Shown here: piece after piece, positions 18,542 to 27,473 of the stretch
Position numbering within the stretch: position 1 is the stretch's first letter
Layout: the number at the start of each line of letters is the position of its first letter
Assembly: GCF_000522985.1 (NCBI RefSeq)
Contig: NZ_CP007128.1
Location: forward strand, 2,588,220 to 2,652,219
Direction: 5' to 3'
Source of the DNA: Gemmatirosa kalamazoonensis
GTDB taxonomy: Bacteria > Gemmatimonadota > Gemmatimonadetes > Gemmatimonadales > Gemmatimonadaceae
DNA: 64,000 nt
The notes under the pieces: generated by a model
What the model was told of the DNA's origin: nothing
What the model saw: only the letters and a program-made list of their open reading frames with translations
Database searches by the model: none
Translations under genes and position numbers: made by a program

Positions 18542-21500
18542 CTACCTGCGCGTGCGCCGCGTGCGGCGCGGCGCGGAACAGCAGCGGCTGGTCGTCGTTC
18601 CGCGCCACCACGTACGCGGCGCCCGAGCGGGTGCGTAGACGCGCGATGTCGCGCACCTGCCCAGGCGCCATGAAGCCACTCTCCGACGCGCGCACCGGCG
18701 TGAAGTGGCCCGCGCCATCGCCGCGCAGCAGCAGCCCGTAGCTCGCCGCGGCGCGCCCGATCTCCGGCTTGAAGCCGTCGAAGTTGCCGCCGAGGAGCAG
18801 GTCCGTCTTGCCGTCGCCGTCCACGTCGGCCGCGGCGATGCCGTACACGGTGGACACCTGCGCCTCGCGCGGCAGCGGCACGAGCGTGAACCGCCCATCG
18901 CCGTCGTTGTGCACGAGCACCGACGCGAACGTGCGCGCCGTGCGCACGAGCGCCGTGGACAGCTCCGCCGGCGTGAAGATGGAGTCGACGGTGGCGCTCG
19001 CGTACTTCTCGTAGGTCAGGTAGCGCGCCTTCAGCGGCGGGATGGCCCGGATCAGATCGTCGCGAAGCGGCAGCGGCCACCGCTTGCCCTGGTGCCAGTA
19101 CGTCACGACCTGCTCGGCGAAGCCGTTCTTGTCGAAGTCGGCGACGTACATCGTCACCGGCTGCGCGTCGGTCGCCTGCAGGCGCGTGTTGAGCCCCAGA
19201 TTGCCGACGACGAAGTCGACGCGGCCGTCGCCGTCGAAGTCGCCGGCCACGATGCGGTTCCACCAGCCCTCGGTGTTCGCGAGCCCCGGCACGGCGAGCG
19301 GCGCGAGCCGTCCGCCGCCGGCGTTGCGGAACACCGTGATCGGCATCCACTCGCCGACGACCACGAGGTCCGGCTTGCCGTCGCGGTCGACGTCCTGCCA
19401 CACCGCGTCCGTCACCATGCCGACGTGCGCGAGCTGCGGTGCGAGCCGCTCGGTGACGTCGGTGAAATGTCCGGTGCCGTCGTTCTGCAGCAGCATCGAG
19501 CGCGGCGCCTCGCCGTAGTGGCCGGGGACCACGCGCCCGCCCACGAACAGATCGAGATCGCCGTCGCCGTCGTAATCGATCGCGACGACGTGCGAGCCGG
19601 CGTTCGTCTCCGGCGGCAGCGCGTCAGGCGGCGCCTTGCGGAATTTCCCGTGCCCGACGTTGAGGTAGAGACGGTCCTGCAGCGCGGGCGCCCCCTCGGG
19701 GAAGTCGCTGCCGCCGCTCACGACGTACAGGTCGGGCTTTCCGTCGCCGTTCGCGTCGAAGAACAGCGCGCCGACGTCCTCCGACGCGGCGTCCGCCTCG
19801 AACAGCGCCGAGTCGCTCGGCACGAAGCGACCGTCGGGGCGCTGGAGCAGGAGGCGCCCGGCGCGATCCTTCGCGCCGCCGAGGTACACGTCGTCGAGAC
19901 CGTCGCCGTCGACGTCGCCCACCGCGAGTGCCGGCCCTTCGGTGGAGAGCAGGCGCGGCATCAGCCGCTCGCGGTCGAAGTCGACGAACTCGTTCTCGCG
20001 GTGGCGGAACGGCAGCGCGAGCGTGTCCGCCTCCGCCACGAGCACGGGGGCGCGCGGCGGCGTGGCGAGCGGACGCGCGGGCGTACGCGCGGGCGTTCGC
20101 TCGCCGGCGCGCGCGTCGGCGTGGCGCATCGTTAGGCGGCGGTCGGCGGCGGCGCCGGCGAGCGTCGAGACACGGCCGTCGGGCCATTCGACGGTGAGCG
20201 TGTCGACGACGGCGTGGGGGCCGAGGCCGAACGTGAGCACCGGGTCGACGCTGGACTGGAAGCCGCGCGTCGCGAACGCCTCCTGCACGAGCTGCTCACC
20301 GCCCACGCGCAGCGTGACGCGCGCGCCGACGCCGAACCGGTTCTGCCCCTCGCCGTCGAGGCGCACCTGCAGGAAGTGGTTCTCCTTGTGCAGCGTGCGC
20401 GCGTTGTTGCGGTAGACGAACGCCTCGCCGTCGGTGTTGTTCACCACGAGGTCGGGCGCGCCGTCGCCGTCGAGATCACCGTACGCCGCGCCGTTCGAGA
20501 AGCTCGGCGTGTCGAGGCCCCAGGCGGCGGCCTGCTCGGTGAACGACAGGCCACCCTCGTTGTGGAAGACCGCGTTCGGGATCGGCGTCTGCGGCATCGC
20601 CTTCGTGAGCGCCATGTAGTCGGTGCCGGGGCGCGGACCGCCTGTGGGCCGCGCCGGCATGCGCGCCTGCTCGTTCGCCTGGAACGCGATGAAGTCCTGC
20701 GACGTCGCGTCGCGCGCGAGGCCGTTCGTCACGAAGATGTCCTTGCGTCCATCGAGGTCGAGATCCTCGATGAGCGCCGTCCAGCTCCAGTCCGTGCGCG
20801 CGACGCCCGCCATCTGCCCGACGTCGCTGAACGTGCCGTCGCCGTTGTTTTGCTGCAGCATGTCGCGCATGAGCTGGTGGTGGTACCCGTGCCGCACCTT
20901 CGACTGGTAGATGTCCCACCCGTCGAACGCGGACGTGGTACGCAGCCGGTGCTCGTCCGACGGCAGCATGTCGGTCGTGTAGACGTCGGGCCAGCCGTCG
21001 TTGTCGACGTCGGCGATGTCGAGCCCCATGGAGAACTGGCTCAGCACCGGCATGGCCTTGTCGAGCTGCTCGTCGAACGTGCCGTCGCCCTTGTTGACGT
21101 ACAGGTAGTCGCGCTCGAAGAAGTCGTTCGAGATGTAGACGTCGGGCCACCCGTCGCGGTTCACGTCGCCGACGGCGATGCCCAGGCCGAACGCGTTCTC
21201 CGGGCTGAAGATGCCGGCGCGCTCGGTGACCTCGGTGAACCGGCCGCCATCGTTCCGGTACAGCTTCGCGCCGCCGTATTTGTCCGGCGTCATGCGCGCG
21301 TAGAAGATGCCGAACCCGGTGACCGGGCGCGGCGAGTTGTTGATGACGAGGAGATCGAGGTCGCCGTCGCGATCGTAGTCGAAGAACGCGGCCTGCGTGG
21401 ACCATCCCTCGTCGGCGACGCCGTACTCCTTCGCACGCTCGGTGAAGTGGGGCACGCTGTCGGAGCCGGCGCCCTCGTTGATCCACAGCTCGTTCGCGCG

Positions 21501-21989
21501 GCGCGCGGGCGCCCCCGGGCCGGCCTTCGAGACGTAGATGTCGAGCCGTCCGTCGCCGTTCACGTCGGCGAACGTGACGCCCGTCGTCCACGCGTCGGCG
21601 GCGCTCTTCAGCCCCGACTTCGCGGTGACGTCGCGGAACTGGAACTTCCCCTCGTTGAGGTAGAGCCGCGGGCCGCCCTGGTTCGCCGTGAGCACGACCT
21701 CGGGGAGGCCGTCGCCGGTGAGGTCGCCGATCGCGACGCCGCCGCCGTTGTAGAAGTTGCGGTAGACGAAGACGTTCAGCTCGGGCGACTCGACGACCCG
21801 GTTCTCGAACCGGACGCCGGTATAGCTCGACGGGAGCCGGGTGAAGAGCCGGCCGTCGACGGGCGGCAGCGAGCCGCGGTGAACCACTTCGGGGGAGCCG
21901 CACGCCGCGGCGAGGGCGGCGGTGGCGAGGAGCAGCGCGCGGACGCGCGTGATCGGACGGACGAACCGGGAGTGCTGCCGGAGAGACAT
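18492..21989 (-). CDS. FG-GAP/VCBS-repeat lipoprotein with ASPIC-UnbV domain
   Basis: This is a large cell-surface protein of about 1165 residues. It has a lipoprotein signal ending in LAAAC. Many beta-propeller-type repeats follow with calcium-loop motifs of the form DxDxDGxxD, for example DVNGDGRLD, DYDRDGDLD, DVDNDGWPD, DLDLDGRKD, DVDGDGLDD and DFDGDGRVD; about a dozen are visible in two groups. Between the groups lies an ASPIC/UnbV domain (NRFGVGARVTLRVGG to TVEWPDGR). Such proteins often accompany SusCD loci and probably bind calcium and glycans or proteins at the surface; no enzyme activity is evident. The ATG at 21989 is chosen over an upstream in-frame codon because it opens directly into the signal peptide. 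Confidence 0.9.
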   Translation of the reverse strand: MSLRQHSRFVRPITRVRALLLATAALAAACGSPEVVHRGSLPPVDGRLFTRLPSSYTGVRFENRVVESPELNVFVYRNFYNGGGVAIGDLTGDGLPEVVLTANQGGPRLYLNEGKFQFRDVTAKSGLKSAADAWTTGVTFADVNGDGRLDIYVSKAGPGAPARRANELWINEGAGSDSVPHFTERAKEYGVADEGWSTQAAFFDYDRDGDLDLLVINNSPRPVTGFGIFYARMTPDKYGGAKLYRNDGGRFTEVTERAGIFSPENAFGLGIAVGDVNRDGWPDVYISNDFFERDYLYVNKGDGTFDEQLDKAMPVLSQFSMGLDIADVDNDGWPDVYTTDMLPSDEHRLRTTSAFDGWDIYQSKVRHGYHHQLMRDMLQQNNGDGTFSDVGQMAGVARTDWSWTALIEDLDLDGRKDIFVTNGLARDATSQDFIAFQANEQARMPARPTGGPRPGTDYMALTKAMPQTPIPNAVFHNEGGLSFTEQAAAWGLDTPSFSNGAAYGDLDGDGAPDLVVNNTDGEAFVYRNNARTLHKENHFLQVRLDGEGQNRFGVGARVTLRVGGEQLVQEAFATRGFQSSVDPVLTFGLGPHAVVDTLTVEWPDGRVSTLAGAAADRRLTMRHADARAGERTPARTPARPLATPPRAPVLVAEADTLALPFRHRENEFVDFDRERLMPRLLSTEGPALAVGDVDGDGLDDVYLGGAKDRAGRLLLQRPDGRFVPSDSALFEADAASEDVGALFFDANGDGKPDLYVVSGGSDFPEGAPALQDRLYLNVGHGKFRKAPPDALPPETNAGSHVVAIDYDGDGDLDLFVGGRVVPGHYGEAPRSMLLQNDGTGHFTDVTERLAPQLAHVGMVTDAVWQDVDRDGKPDLVVVGEWMPITVFRNAGGGRLAPLAVPGLANTEGWWNRIVAGDFDGDGRVDFVVGNLGLNTRLQATDAQPVTMYVADFDKNGFAEQVVTYWHQGKRWPLPLRDDLIRAIPPLKARYLTYEKYASATVDSIFTPAELSTALVRTARTFASVLVHNDGDGRFTLVPLPREAQVSTVYGIAAADVDGDGKTDLLLGGNFDGFKPEIGRAAASYGLLLRGDGAGHFTPVRASESGFMAPGQVRDIARLRTRSGAAYVVARNDDQPLLFRAAPHAAHAQVATAPRAPTAPAGTGRN

Positions 21990-22109
21990 TCGCCGTGCAG
22001 GGGGGAGGGGTTCGGCGGGGAGAGCCCGGTCCAAGATGTCCCCGGGACGGGGCCGCGCAACCTCGTATGCCTTCCCGCGCGCGGTGTCCGCGCGCGGCGT
22101 CCGCCCGCC

Positions 22110-22139
22110 TTGACAGCCCGATGGACCGGGTCGTAGTCT
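22110..22139 (+). promoter_or_regulatory. Promoter candidate for the TIM-barrel glycosidase-like gene
   Basis: TTGACA (22110-22115), an 18-bp spacer and TAGTCT (22134-22139). The expected transcription start is about 25 bases before the ATG at 22172, a normal short leader. An in-frame ATG inside this promoter (22121) is therefore unlikely to be used. Confidence 0.6.
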
Positions 22140-22171
22140 GCCGACTCACCAAGTCATCGGATGACTTTGCG

Positions 22172-24982
22172 ATGCCGCCGCGTGTTCTCTCCTGCACGAT
22201 CCCGATCGTCCTCGCTGTGGCGCCGCTCGCCGCGCAGCAGCCGTCGCCGTCGGCGACGCTCGAGCTGCGCAACCACCACGAGCTTCCCTACCGGGGACCG
22301 GTGGAGCTGCGCGTCGACCTGCCCGACGGCCTCTATCGCGGCGACCACGCCGTCGCCGTCGTCCGCGGCGACACCGCCCGCATCGTGGCCGACCTATCGC
22401 CGAAGAGCGCGCTGCGCCTCGCCCGCGTCGGTCCGGCGCCGACCGGCGCGGAGCCGTTCGGCGGCCCGCTCGCCGTGACCACCAGCGGCCCGCGCGTCTC
22501 CCTGGCGTGGGACGGCCGCGAGCTCGGCACCCTCGACCTGGGCCTCGTCGTCGTCCCCGGCACGACCGCGGACGCCGACACCGCCGAGCGTCGCTTCGCG
22601 CCGCTGCCGGTGACGTGGACACGCGACGCCGACGGTACGCTGCGCGCGAGCGCGGAGCAGGACGGTTATCGCGTGGCGCTCACGCTCGCGGCGTACGGCG
22701 GCGGGTGGGTCGACGCGCGCGCACAGCTCACGCGCATCGCGCCGCGCGGCGAGAAGGCGTACGTCGCGCTCGTGCGGCGCCTCACCACGCCCGGCGCCCA
22801 CGACGCGCGCATGCGCTTCAACGGACGCGTCGTCGCCGGCGACCGCGAGCCCGACGCGTGGGACCGCGACTTCTGGTACACGCGCGCCGTGGACTGGACG
22901 GCGTGGCGCGCGGGCGACCTGTCGCTGCTCGCGGTGAACGGCTTCACGCCGGTGCCGACGATCCGCGCGCCGAAGGGCGACTGGAACGAGGGCAGCCACT
23001 TCTACGTGTGGGAGCGCGCGCGCCGCGATGGCGACCGCGTCGACCTGGTCTCCGAGATCGAGGGGCCCAACGCGAAGCAGGCGCAGCGCGGCGCGATGGC
23101 CGTCACCCCGTACGCGCCGATCGAGCAGGGCGACTCGCTCGTGCTGCGGTGGCGGCTCGCCGTCGCGCCGCAGCCGGCGACGGGCTGGGAGGAGAGCCAG
23201 CTGCGCGGGTTCACCGGCTACCGCACGGCGACCCGCGCCGGCACCGCGTCGGCGGTCGCGGACCTCGGCGTGCCGTACGTGACGTTCGGCACCGCGTACT
23301 TCCCGTACTCCACGCTGGCGGAGAACCTCGACTTCTATCGCACGCCGGGGCTCGACCGCGAGACGTTCTGGGGCATCTCGCCGAAGATGTGGGCGAACTG
23401 GCGCGCGTACGCGCCGCGCATGAAGAGCGACCTGCGCATCGCGCGCGCGATGGGCTTCGACGTCATCCGGCTGCATCACGTGGAGCTGCTCCAGTCGCTC
23501 GACCGCCCGCAGGCGCTCGCGTTCCTCGACTTCTTCACGGGCGAGCTGCGTACGTTGGGCCTGCGGCTCATGCTCGACACCGAGGGACCCACGGACTGGA
23601 TCACGACCGTGGTGGAGCGCTACCGCGACGTGCTCACGCGCGTGGAGCTGGAGAACGAGATCCTCATCGACGGCGTGACGCCGGCGCGCCCCGCGCGGTG
23701 GACGGCCGAGTACCGCGCGGCGAAGGCCGCGGCGCCGAACGCGCAGGTGTTCCTCACGAGCGCCGGCAACCACGGCCAGCTCGAGCGCGCCGCGGCGCTC
23801 GGCGTGCCGTTCGACCGCGTGGGGCTGCACGCGTACAAGCACGGGCCCCAGTGGATGGAGACGTACTCGTCGCACATGCTCGGCGCGGCCGACGTCGCGC
23901 ACGCACACGGCACCGCGGTCACGCTCGGAGAGTTCAACTGGAAGAACCTCACCGAGCTCGCGCCCGACTCGCAGCGCATCGCGGCCCGCGACGTGTACGA
24001 GACGGTGCTCGGCCCGCGCGCGATCCCGGAGGTCATCGAGTTCCAGTTCCACGAGACGCTCACGTTCAACCCCGCGATCAGCGGCACGAACACCCGCCAC
24101 TACGAGCCGCTCGCGCTCGACCGGCGGCTGAAGGTCTCGGGCGAGGAGTTCGAGCGCGTCATCCGCGAGTACGGCCGCCCCGACGCCGCCGTGCGCCTGC
24201 TGCCGACGACGGTGCGCGAGGCGCGGCTGACGAACGGCGCGGCGACGGCGGAGTTCACGGTGACCAACGCGAGCGACCGTGCCCGCACCGTGACGCTCGC
24301 GCCGGAAGCGTACGACGGGCTCACCACGCGGCTGCTCACACCGTCGCGCGTGACGCTGCGCCCGGGCGAGACGCACACCGGCCGCGTGGCGATCCGCCTG
24401 TCGACGGGCGCGATGCCGGGCACGTATCACCACTTCGTGCGCGTGACGTACGACGAAGGCACGCACTACGGCTGGGGCGTGGTGTCGAACCCCGGCGTGC
24501 CGACGTTCGCCGCGCCGGTGCTCGGCGAGCGCGTGAGCTACCCGCAGGGCGCCGACGTCGTGCGGCGCGCGGGGTGGACGCGGCCGCTCGCCGTGACGTT
24601 CGCCGACGACGCGACGGCGCTGGAGCTGGAGTCGGCCTACCAGGTGGCCGGCACGCTGCAGGCGGCGACGGGCGTGCCCGTGTGGCTGTCGCGCGCGAGC
24701 GATCTGCCCGACTCGCTGCGCGCCCGCGGCCTGGTCGTCGCGTTAGGCACCGCGCCGGGCGTCGCGGAGGCGAAGCACGGCGTCGTGCGGCTCGACGAGT
24801 CGGGCGGCGCCCAGCGGCTGCTGCTCACCGGCATCGACAAGGACGGCGTGCACGCGGCGGCGGCGGAGCTGATGCTGCGCTTCTGGCCGAACGCGAAGGA
24901 CGCCGCGATGCGGCTCACGGGCAAGGAGCCGGGCAACGCGCTCGGCCACCCGGCGATGATCACGAATCCCAACCCGCCGTGA
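22172..24982 (+). CDS. Secreted TIM-barrel glycoside hydrolase-like protein of unassigned family
   Basis: An exported protein of 936 residues with a signal peptide ending in PLAAQQ. Residues about 25-380 look like beta-sandwich modules. The central part resembles a clan-A (beta/alpha)8 glycosidase: RLHHVELLQSLD, then ENEILIDG with Asn495-Glu496 at the usual acid/base position, and TLGEFNWKN with Glu587 at the usual nucleophile position. A C-terminal half with NPCBM- or CARDB-like beta domains follows (VTNASDRARTVTL, LRPGETHTGRV). I do not recognise a specific CAZy family. The start at 22172 is set by the promoter and signal peptide. It is divergent from the FG-GAP gene, with 182 bp between them. 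Confidence 0.72.
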   Translation: MPPRVLSCTIPIVLAVAPLAAQQPSPSATLELRNHHELPYRGPVELRVDLPDGLYRGDHAVAVVRGDTARIVADLSPKSALRLARVGPAPTGAEPFGGPLAVTTSGPRVSLAWDGRELGTLDLGLVVVPGTTADADTAERRFAPLPVTWTRDADGTLRASAEQDGYRVALTLAAYGGGWVDARAQLTRIAPRGEKAYVALVRRLTTPGAHDARMRFNGRVVAGDREPDAWDRDFWYTRAVDWTAWRAGDLSLLAVNGFTPVPTIRAPKGDWNEGSHFYVWERARRDGDRVDLVSEIEGPNAKQAQRGAMAVTPYAPIEQGDSLVLRWRLAVAPQPATGWEESQLRGFTGYRTATRAGTASAVADLGVPYVTFGTAYFPYSTLAENLDFYRTPGLDRETFWGISPKMWANWRAYAPRMKSDLRIARAMGFDVIRLHHVELLQSLDRPQALAFLDFFTGELRTLGLRLMLDTEGPTDWITTVVERYRDVLTRVELENEILIDGVTPARPARWTAEYRAAKAAAPNAQVFLTSAGNHGQLERAAALGVPFDRVGLHAYKHGPQWMETYSSHMLGAADVAHAHGTAVTLGEFNWKNLTELAPDSQRIAARDVYETVLGPRAIPEVIEFQFHETLTFNPAISGTNTRHYEPLALDRRLKVSGEEFERVIREYGRPDAAVRLLPTTVREARLTNGAATAEFTVTNASDRARTVTLAPEAYDGLTTRLLTPSRVTLRPGETHTGRVAIRLSTGAMPGTYHHFVRVTYDEGTHYGWGVVSNPGVPTFAAPVLGERVSYPQGADVVRRAGWTRPLAVTFADDATALELESAYQVAGTLQAATGVPVWLSRASDLPDSLRARGLVVALGTAPGVAEAKHGVVRLDESGGAQRLLLTGIDKDGVHAAAAELMLRFWPNAKDAAMRLTGKEPGNALGHPAMITNPNPP

Positions 24983-25011
24983 TGTCCTGACGTCCGTGCG
25001 GCGCGCGGGAG

Positions 25012-25665
25012 CTACTGGAACTGCGCGCGGAACTCGCGCAGCTCCTCGCGCAGCGCCGCGAGGTCGGCGCGCAGCTCGTCGACGCTGCGCTCGAGCGCCG
25101 CGACGCGGTCGTCGGCCGGAGGGCTGGAATCGTTAGGCGCGCTCTCCAGCGAGGCCGCGGCCGCGGCCTCGCCGCTCAGCAGGTGCGCGTAGCGGTCCTC
25201 GCGGCGGCCGGCGGAACGGGGGAGCCGCACCACGAGCGGCTCGGGCTCGCGCGCGGCGAGCGCGGCGAGCGTCGTCTCCACGTCGGCGAGGTCGGCGAAC
25301 TCCGCGAGGCGCGCCGTGCGCGCGTTCAGCTCCCCCGCTGTCTGCGCGCCGCGCAGCATGAGCACCGCGAGCACGGCGAGCTCGCGCGCGTCGAGGTTCA
25401 GCGCGTCGCGCAGGAGCACCTCGTACTTCGTGACGCGCGAGCCGGAGGGCTGGATGGCGCGCATCAGGCCACGCCGGCGCAGCGGCACGATGGCGCGCAT
25501 CACGCCGTCCTCGTCGAGCCGCATCACCGGGTCGCGGTTGGACGTCTGGTTGCACGCCGCGACGAGCGCGCTCATGGACAGCGGGTAGTTGTCGGGCGTG
25601 GTGATCTGCTTCTCGACGAGCGAGCCGAGGACACGCACTTCCTCGGCGGTGAGCGGTGGCTCCAT
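25012..25665 (-). CDS. yceH: YceH/DUF480-family protein
   Basis: A cytosolic protein of 217 residues made of two winged-helix-like domains. The family opening LTAEEVRVLGSLVEKQ and the downstream TTPDNYPLSMSALVAACNQ and SNRDPVM are characteristic. The function is not established in the family. The C-terminus carries an extra coiled-coil tail rich in Glu, Leu and Arg. The frame stays open 80 codons upstream, but the ATG at 25665 matches the family start and has a purine-rich GAGAGGAG eight to ten bases before it. The upstream extension would run through the arsR promoter. It is divergent from arsR with a 55-bp shared control region. Confidence 0.88.
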   Translation of the reverse strand: MEPPLTAEEVRVLGSLVEKQITTPDNYPLSMSALVAACNQTSNRDPVMRLDEDGVMRAIVPLRRRGLMRAIQPSGSRVTKYEVLLRDALNLDARELAVLAVLMLRGAQTAGELNARTARLAEFADLADVETTLAALAAREPEPLVVRLPRSAGRREDRYAHLLSGEAAAAASLESAPNDSSPPADDRVAALERSVDELRADLAALREELREFRAQFQ

Positions 25666-25684
25666 CGGCGGTCTCCTCTCGGTA

Positions 25685-25714
25685 TTGACGTAACAGTATT
25701 TATTGATATATAAT
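25685..25714 (+). promoter_or_regulatory. arsR promoter giving a leaderless transcript
   Basis: TTGACG (25685-25690), an 18-bp spacer and a perfect TATAAT (25709-25714). The -10 box ends only six bases before the GTG at 25721, which is where transcription would start, so the mRNA should begin at or next to the start codon. No Shine-Dalgarno sequence is present; the region is strongly A+T-rich in a G+C-rich window. Confidence 0.75.
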
Positions 25715-25718
25715 GCTG
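25694..25718. promoter_or_regulatory. Candidate ArsR operator
   Basis: The inverted repeat CAGTATT (25694-25700) and AATGCTG (25712-25718) matches at 6 of 7 positions around an 11-base A+T-rich centre. It overlaps the -10 box, so binding would block transcription. Its place between yceH and arsR means that it could also affect yceH. Confidence 0.55.
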
Positions 25719-25720
25719 CC

Positions 25721-26059
25721 GTGACCACCGCGACACGCTCCGCCCCCGACCTCGACCGCGCCGTGACGCTGTTCCACGCGCTGTCCGACGTCACGCGCCT
25801 GTCGATCCTCGACATGCTGCGCGGCGGCGAGCGGTGCGTGTGCGAGCTGCAGGACGAGCTCGACGCCGCGCAGTCGCGGCTGTCGTTCCACCTGCGCGTG
25901 CTCAAGGACGCCGGGCTGGTGGCCGACCGCCGCGAGGGGCGCTGGTCGTACTACAGCATCGTCCCTGACGCGCTGGCCGAGGTGCACGACCTGTCCGTCG
26001 CGCTGCAGCCGAAGAAGGGTGCGCTCCCCACGCTCCGGGCCGGGGCGTGCTGCCGTTGA
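25721..26059 (+). CDS. arsR: ArsR-family metalloregulator
   Basis: An arsenite-responsive repressor of 112 residues with a winged helix (LFHALSDVTRLSILDMLRGG, then AQSRLSFHLRVLKDAGLV as recognition helix) and a wing (RREGRWSYYSI). The metal-binding CVCEL motif carries Cys39 and Cys41, and a Cys pair near the C-terminus (GACCR) could give a further ligand. The GTG at 25721 is chosen because the in-frame TTG 18 bases earlier falls inside the promoter. It is the first gene of a four-gene run; arsM starts 20 bp after its stop. Confidence 0.9.
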   Translation: MTTATRSAPDLDRAVTLFHALSDVTRLSILDMLRGGERCVCELQDELDAAQSRLSFHLRVLKDAGLVADRREGRWSYYSIVPDALAEVHDLSVALQPKKGALPTLRAGACCR

Positions 26060-26079
26060 CCTCCTCTTTTCTTTTGCCC

Positions 26080-27000
26080 ATGTCATCAACATTTCTTGAT
26101 CAGATCAGGGCCGAGGTACAGGCGCGCTACGGCGCGACGGCCCAGCGTGTCGCGCAGGGCGCGGGTGCGTCGTGCTGCGGCCCCGCGGACGGCTCGAGCG
26201 GCTGTTGCGGGAGCTCGAGCGAGACGTGGGACCCGATCACGGCCGACCTGTACGACGCCGGCGAGACGGCGGGCCTCCCGGCCGAGGCGCTGCTCGCGTC
26301 GTTGGGCTGCGGCAATCCGACCGCGCTCGCGGAGCTGAATGCGGGCGAGGTCGTCCTCGACCTGGGCTCCGGCGGCGGCATCGACGTGCTGCTCTCGGCC
26401 CGGCGCGTCGGTCCCACGGGCAAGGCGTACGGGCTCGACATGACCGACGAGATGCTCGCGCTCGCGCTGGACAACGCAGCGAAGGCCGGCGCGACGAACG
26501 TCGAGTTCCTGAAGGGACACATCGAGGCGATCCCGCTCCCGTCCAGCACCGTCGACGTCATCATCTCGAACTGCGTGATCAACCTCTCCGGCGACAAGCG
26601 GCAGGTGCTGCGCGAGGCGTTTCGCGTGCTGAAGCCGGGCGGCCGGTTCGCGGTGAGCGACGTGGTCGTGCGCGAGGGGCTGCCCGCCGCGGTGAAGGAG
26701 AGCATGGCGCTGTGGACCGGCTGCGTCGCCGGTGCGCTCGAGGAGACGGAGTTCCTCGCGCTGCTGCGCGAGGTCGGCTTCGAGAACCCGAGCATCGAGC
26801 CGACGCGCATCTACACGCGCGACGACGCGGCGGCGCTGCTGCAGGGCACGGGGCTCGATCCCGCGCTCGCCGACCAGGTGGAGGGAAAGATCCTGAGCGG
26901 CTTCGTACGCGCCACCAAGCCGGGTCGCCGTCTGACGCCGTTAGGCACCGCCGCGAAGTCCACGCGCGCCTGCGGCTGCGACGACGGCTGCTGCACCTGA
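26080..27000 (+). CDS. arsM: Arsenite S-adenosylmethionine methyltransferase ArsM
   Basis: It methylates As(III) with S-adenosylmethionine to volatile or less retained methylarsenicals. It has 306 residues. The Rossmann methyltransferase motif is VVLDLGSGGGIDVLLSAR, and family motifs are SNCVINLSGDKRQVL, VLKPGGRFAVSDVV and WTGCVAGALEE. Arsenic-binding Cys residues are visible in SNCVI and WTGCVA. The N-terminus carries a CC/GCC cluster (ASCCGPADG, GCCGS), and the C-terminus ends in CGCDDGCCT, typical of bacterial ArsM. The ATG at 26080 is used. The sequence just before it is pyrimidine-rich with no Shine-Dalgarno, so translation may depend on coupling or an unstructured leader. One Leu-Gly is coded by a GTTAGGC motif. 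Confidence 0.94.
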   Translation: MSSTFLDQIRAEVQARYGATAQRVAQGAGASCCGPADGSSGCCGSSSETWDPITADLYDAGETAGLPAEALLASLGCGNPTALAELNAGEVVLDLGSGGGIDVLLSARRVGPTGKAYGLDMTDEMLALALDNAAKAGATNVEFLKGHIEAIPLPSSTVDVIISNCVINLSGDKRQVLREAFRVLKPGGRFAVSDVVVREGLPAAVKESMALWTGCVAGALEETEFLALLREVGFENPSIEPTRIYTRDDAAALLQGTGLDPALADQVEGKILSGFVRATKPGRRLTPLGTAAKSTRACGCDDGCCT

Positions 27001-27029
27001 CGCCTGACGATACCACGGAGGATCCTTCC

Positions 27030-27473
27030 ATGACCGCCACGCTGCGCACCGCACGTCCCGACGATCTACCCGCCGTCACGCGTCTGCTGCAGGATTCCGC
27101 GCTGCCGCTCGACGGCGTGGCCGAGTCGCTCCCCGGCTTCGTCGTCGCCGAGGCCGAGGGCGCGCTCGTCGGCGTGGCGGGCCTGGAAGTCTGCTGCGAG
27201 CACGCGCTGCTCCGCTCCGTCGCCGTCGACGAGGCGTGGCGCGGACACGGCATCGGCCGCGCGCTCGTGGCGCGCGTCGTCTCCGACGCCGAAGCGCGCG
27301 GCATCCACGCGCTCTACCTGCTCACCACCACCGCCGACCGGTACTTCCCGAGCTTCGGCTTTCGGCAGATCCCGCGCGACGAGGTGCCCGACGACGTGCG
27401 CGCGACCGCGGAGTTCCGGAGCGCGTGCCCGGCGTCGGCGACGGTGATGACGCGCGCGGTGCACGCCGCGTGA
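27030..27473 (+). CDS. arsN2: ArsN2-type GNAT acetyltransferase
   Basis: An acetyl-CoA-dependent N-acetyltransferase of 147 residues. It shows the GNAT core LRSVAVDEAWRGHGIGRALV, with the R/Q-x-x-G-x-G/A acetyl-CoA loop as RGHGIGRA, and the ArsN2-like ALYLLTTTADRYFPSFGF. Family members lie in ars operons; some acetylate organoarsenicals, but the substrate of this subgroup is uncertain. GGAGG (27017-27021) lies eight bases before the ATG. It overlaps arsC by four bases (GTGA), so the two are translationally coupled. Confidence 0.88.
   Translation: MTATLRTARPDDLPAVTRLLQDSALPLDGVAESLPGFVVAEAEGALVGVAGLEVCCEHALLRSVAVDEAWRGHGIGRALVARVVSDAEARGIHALYLLTTTADRYFPSFGFRQIPRDEVPDDVRATAEFRSACPASATVMTRAVHAA

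Noticed and set aside
25666-25905. Eighty-codon extension of yceH
   Set aside because: It would run through the arsR promoter and has no similarity to the family; the start at 25665 has a ribosome-binding site.
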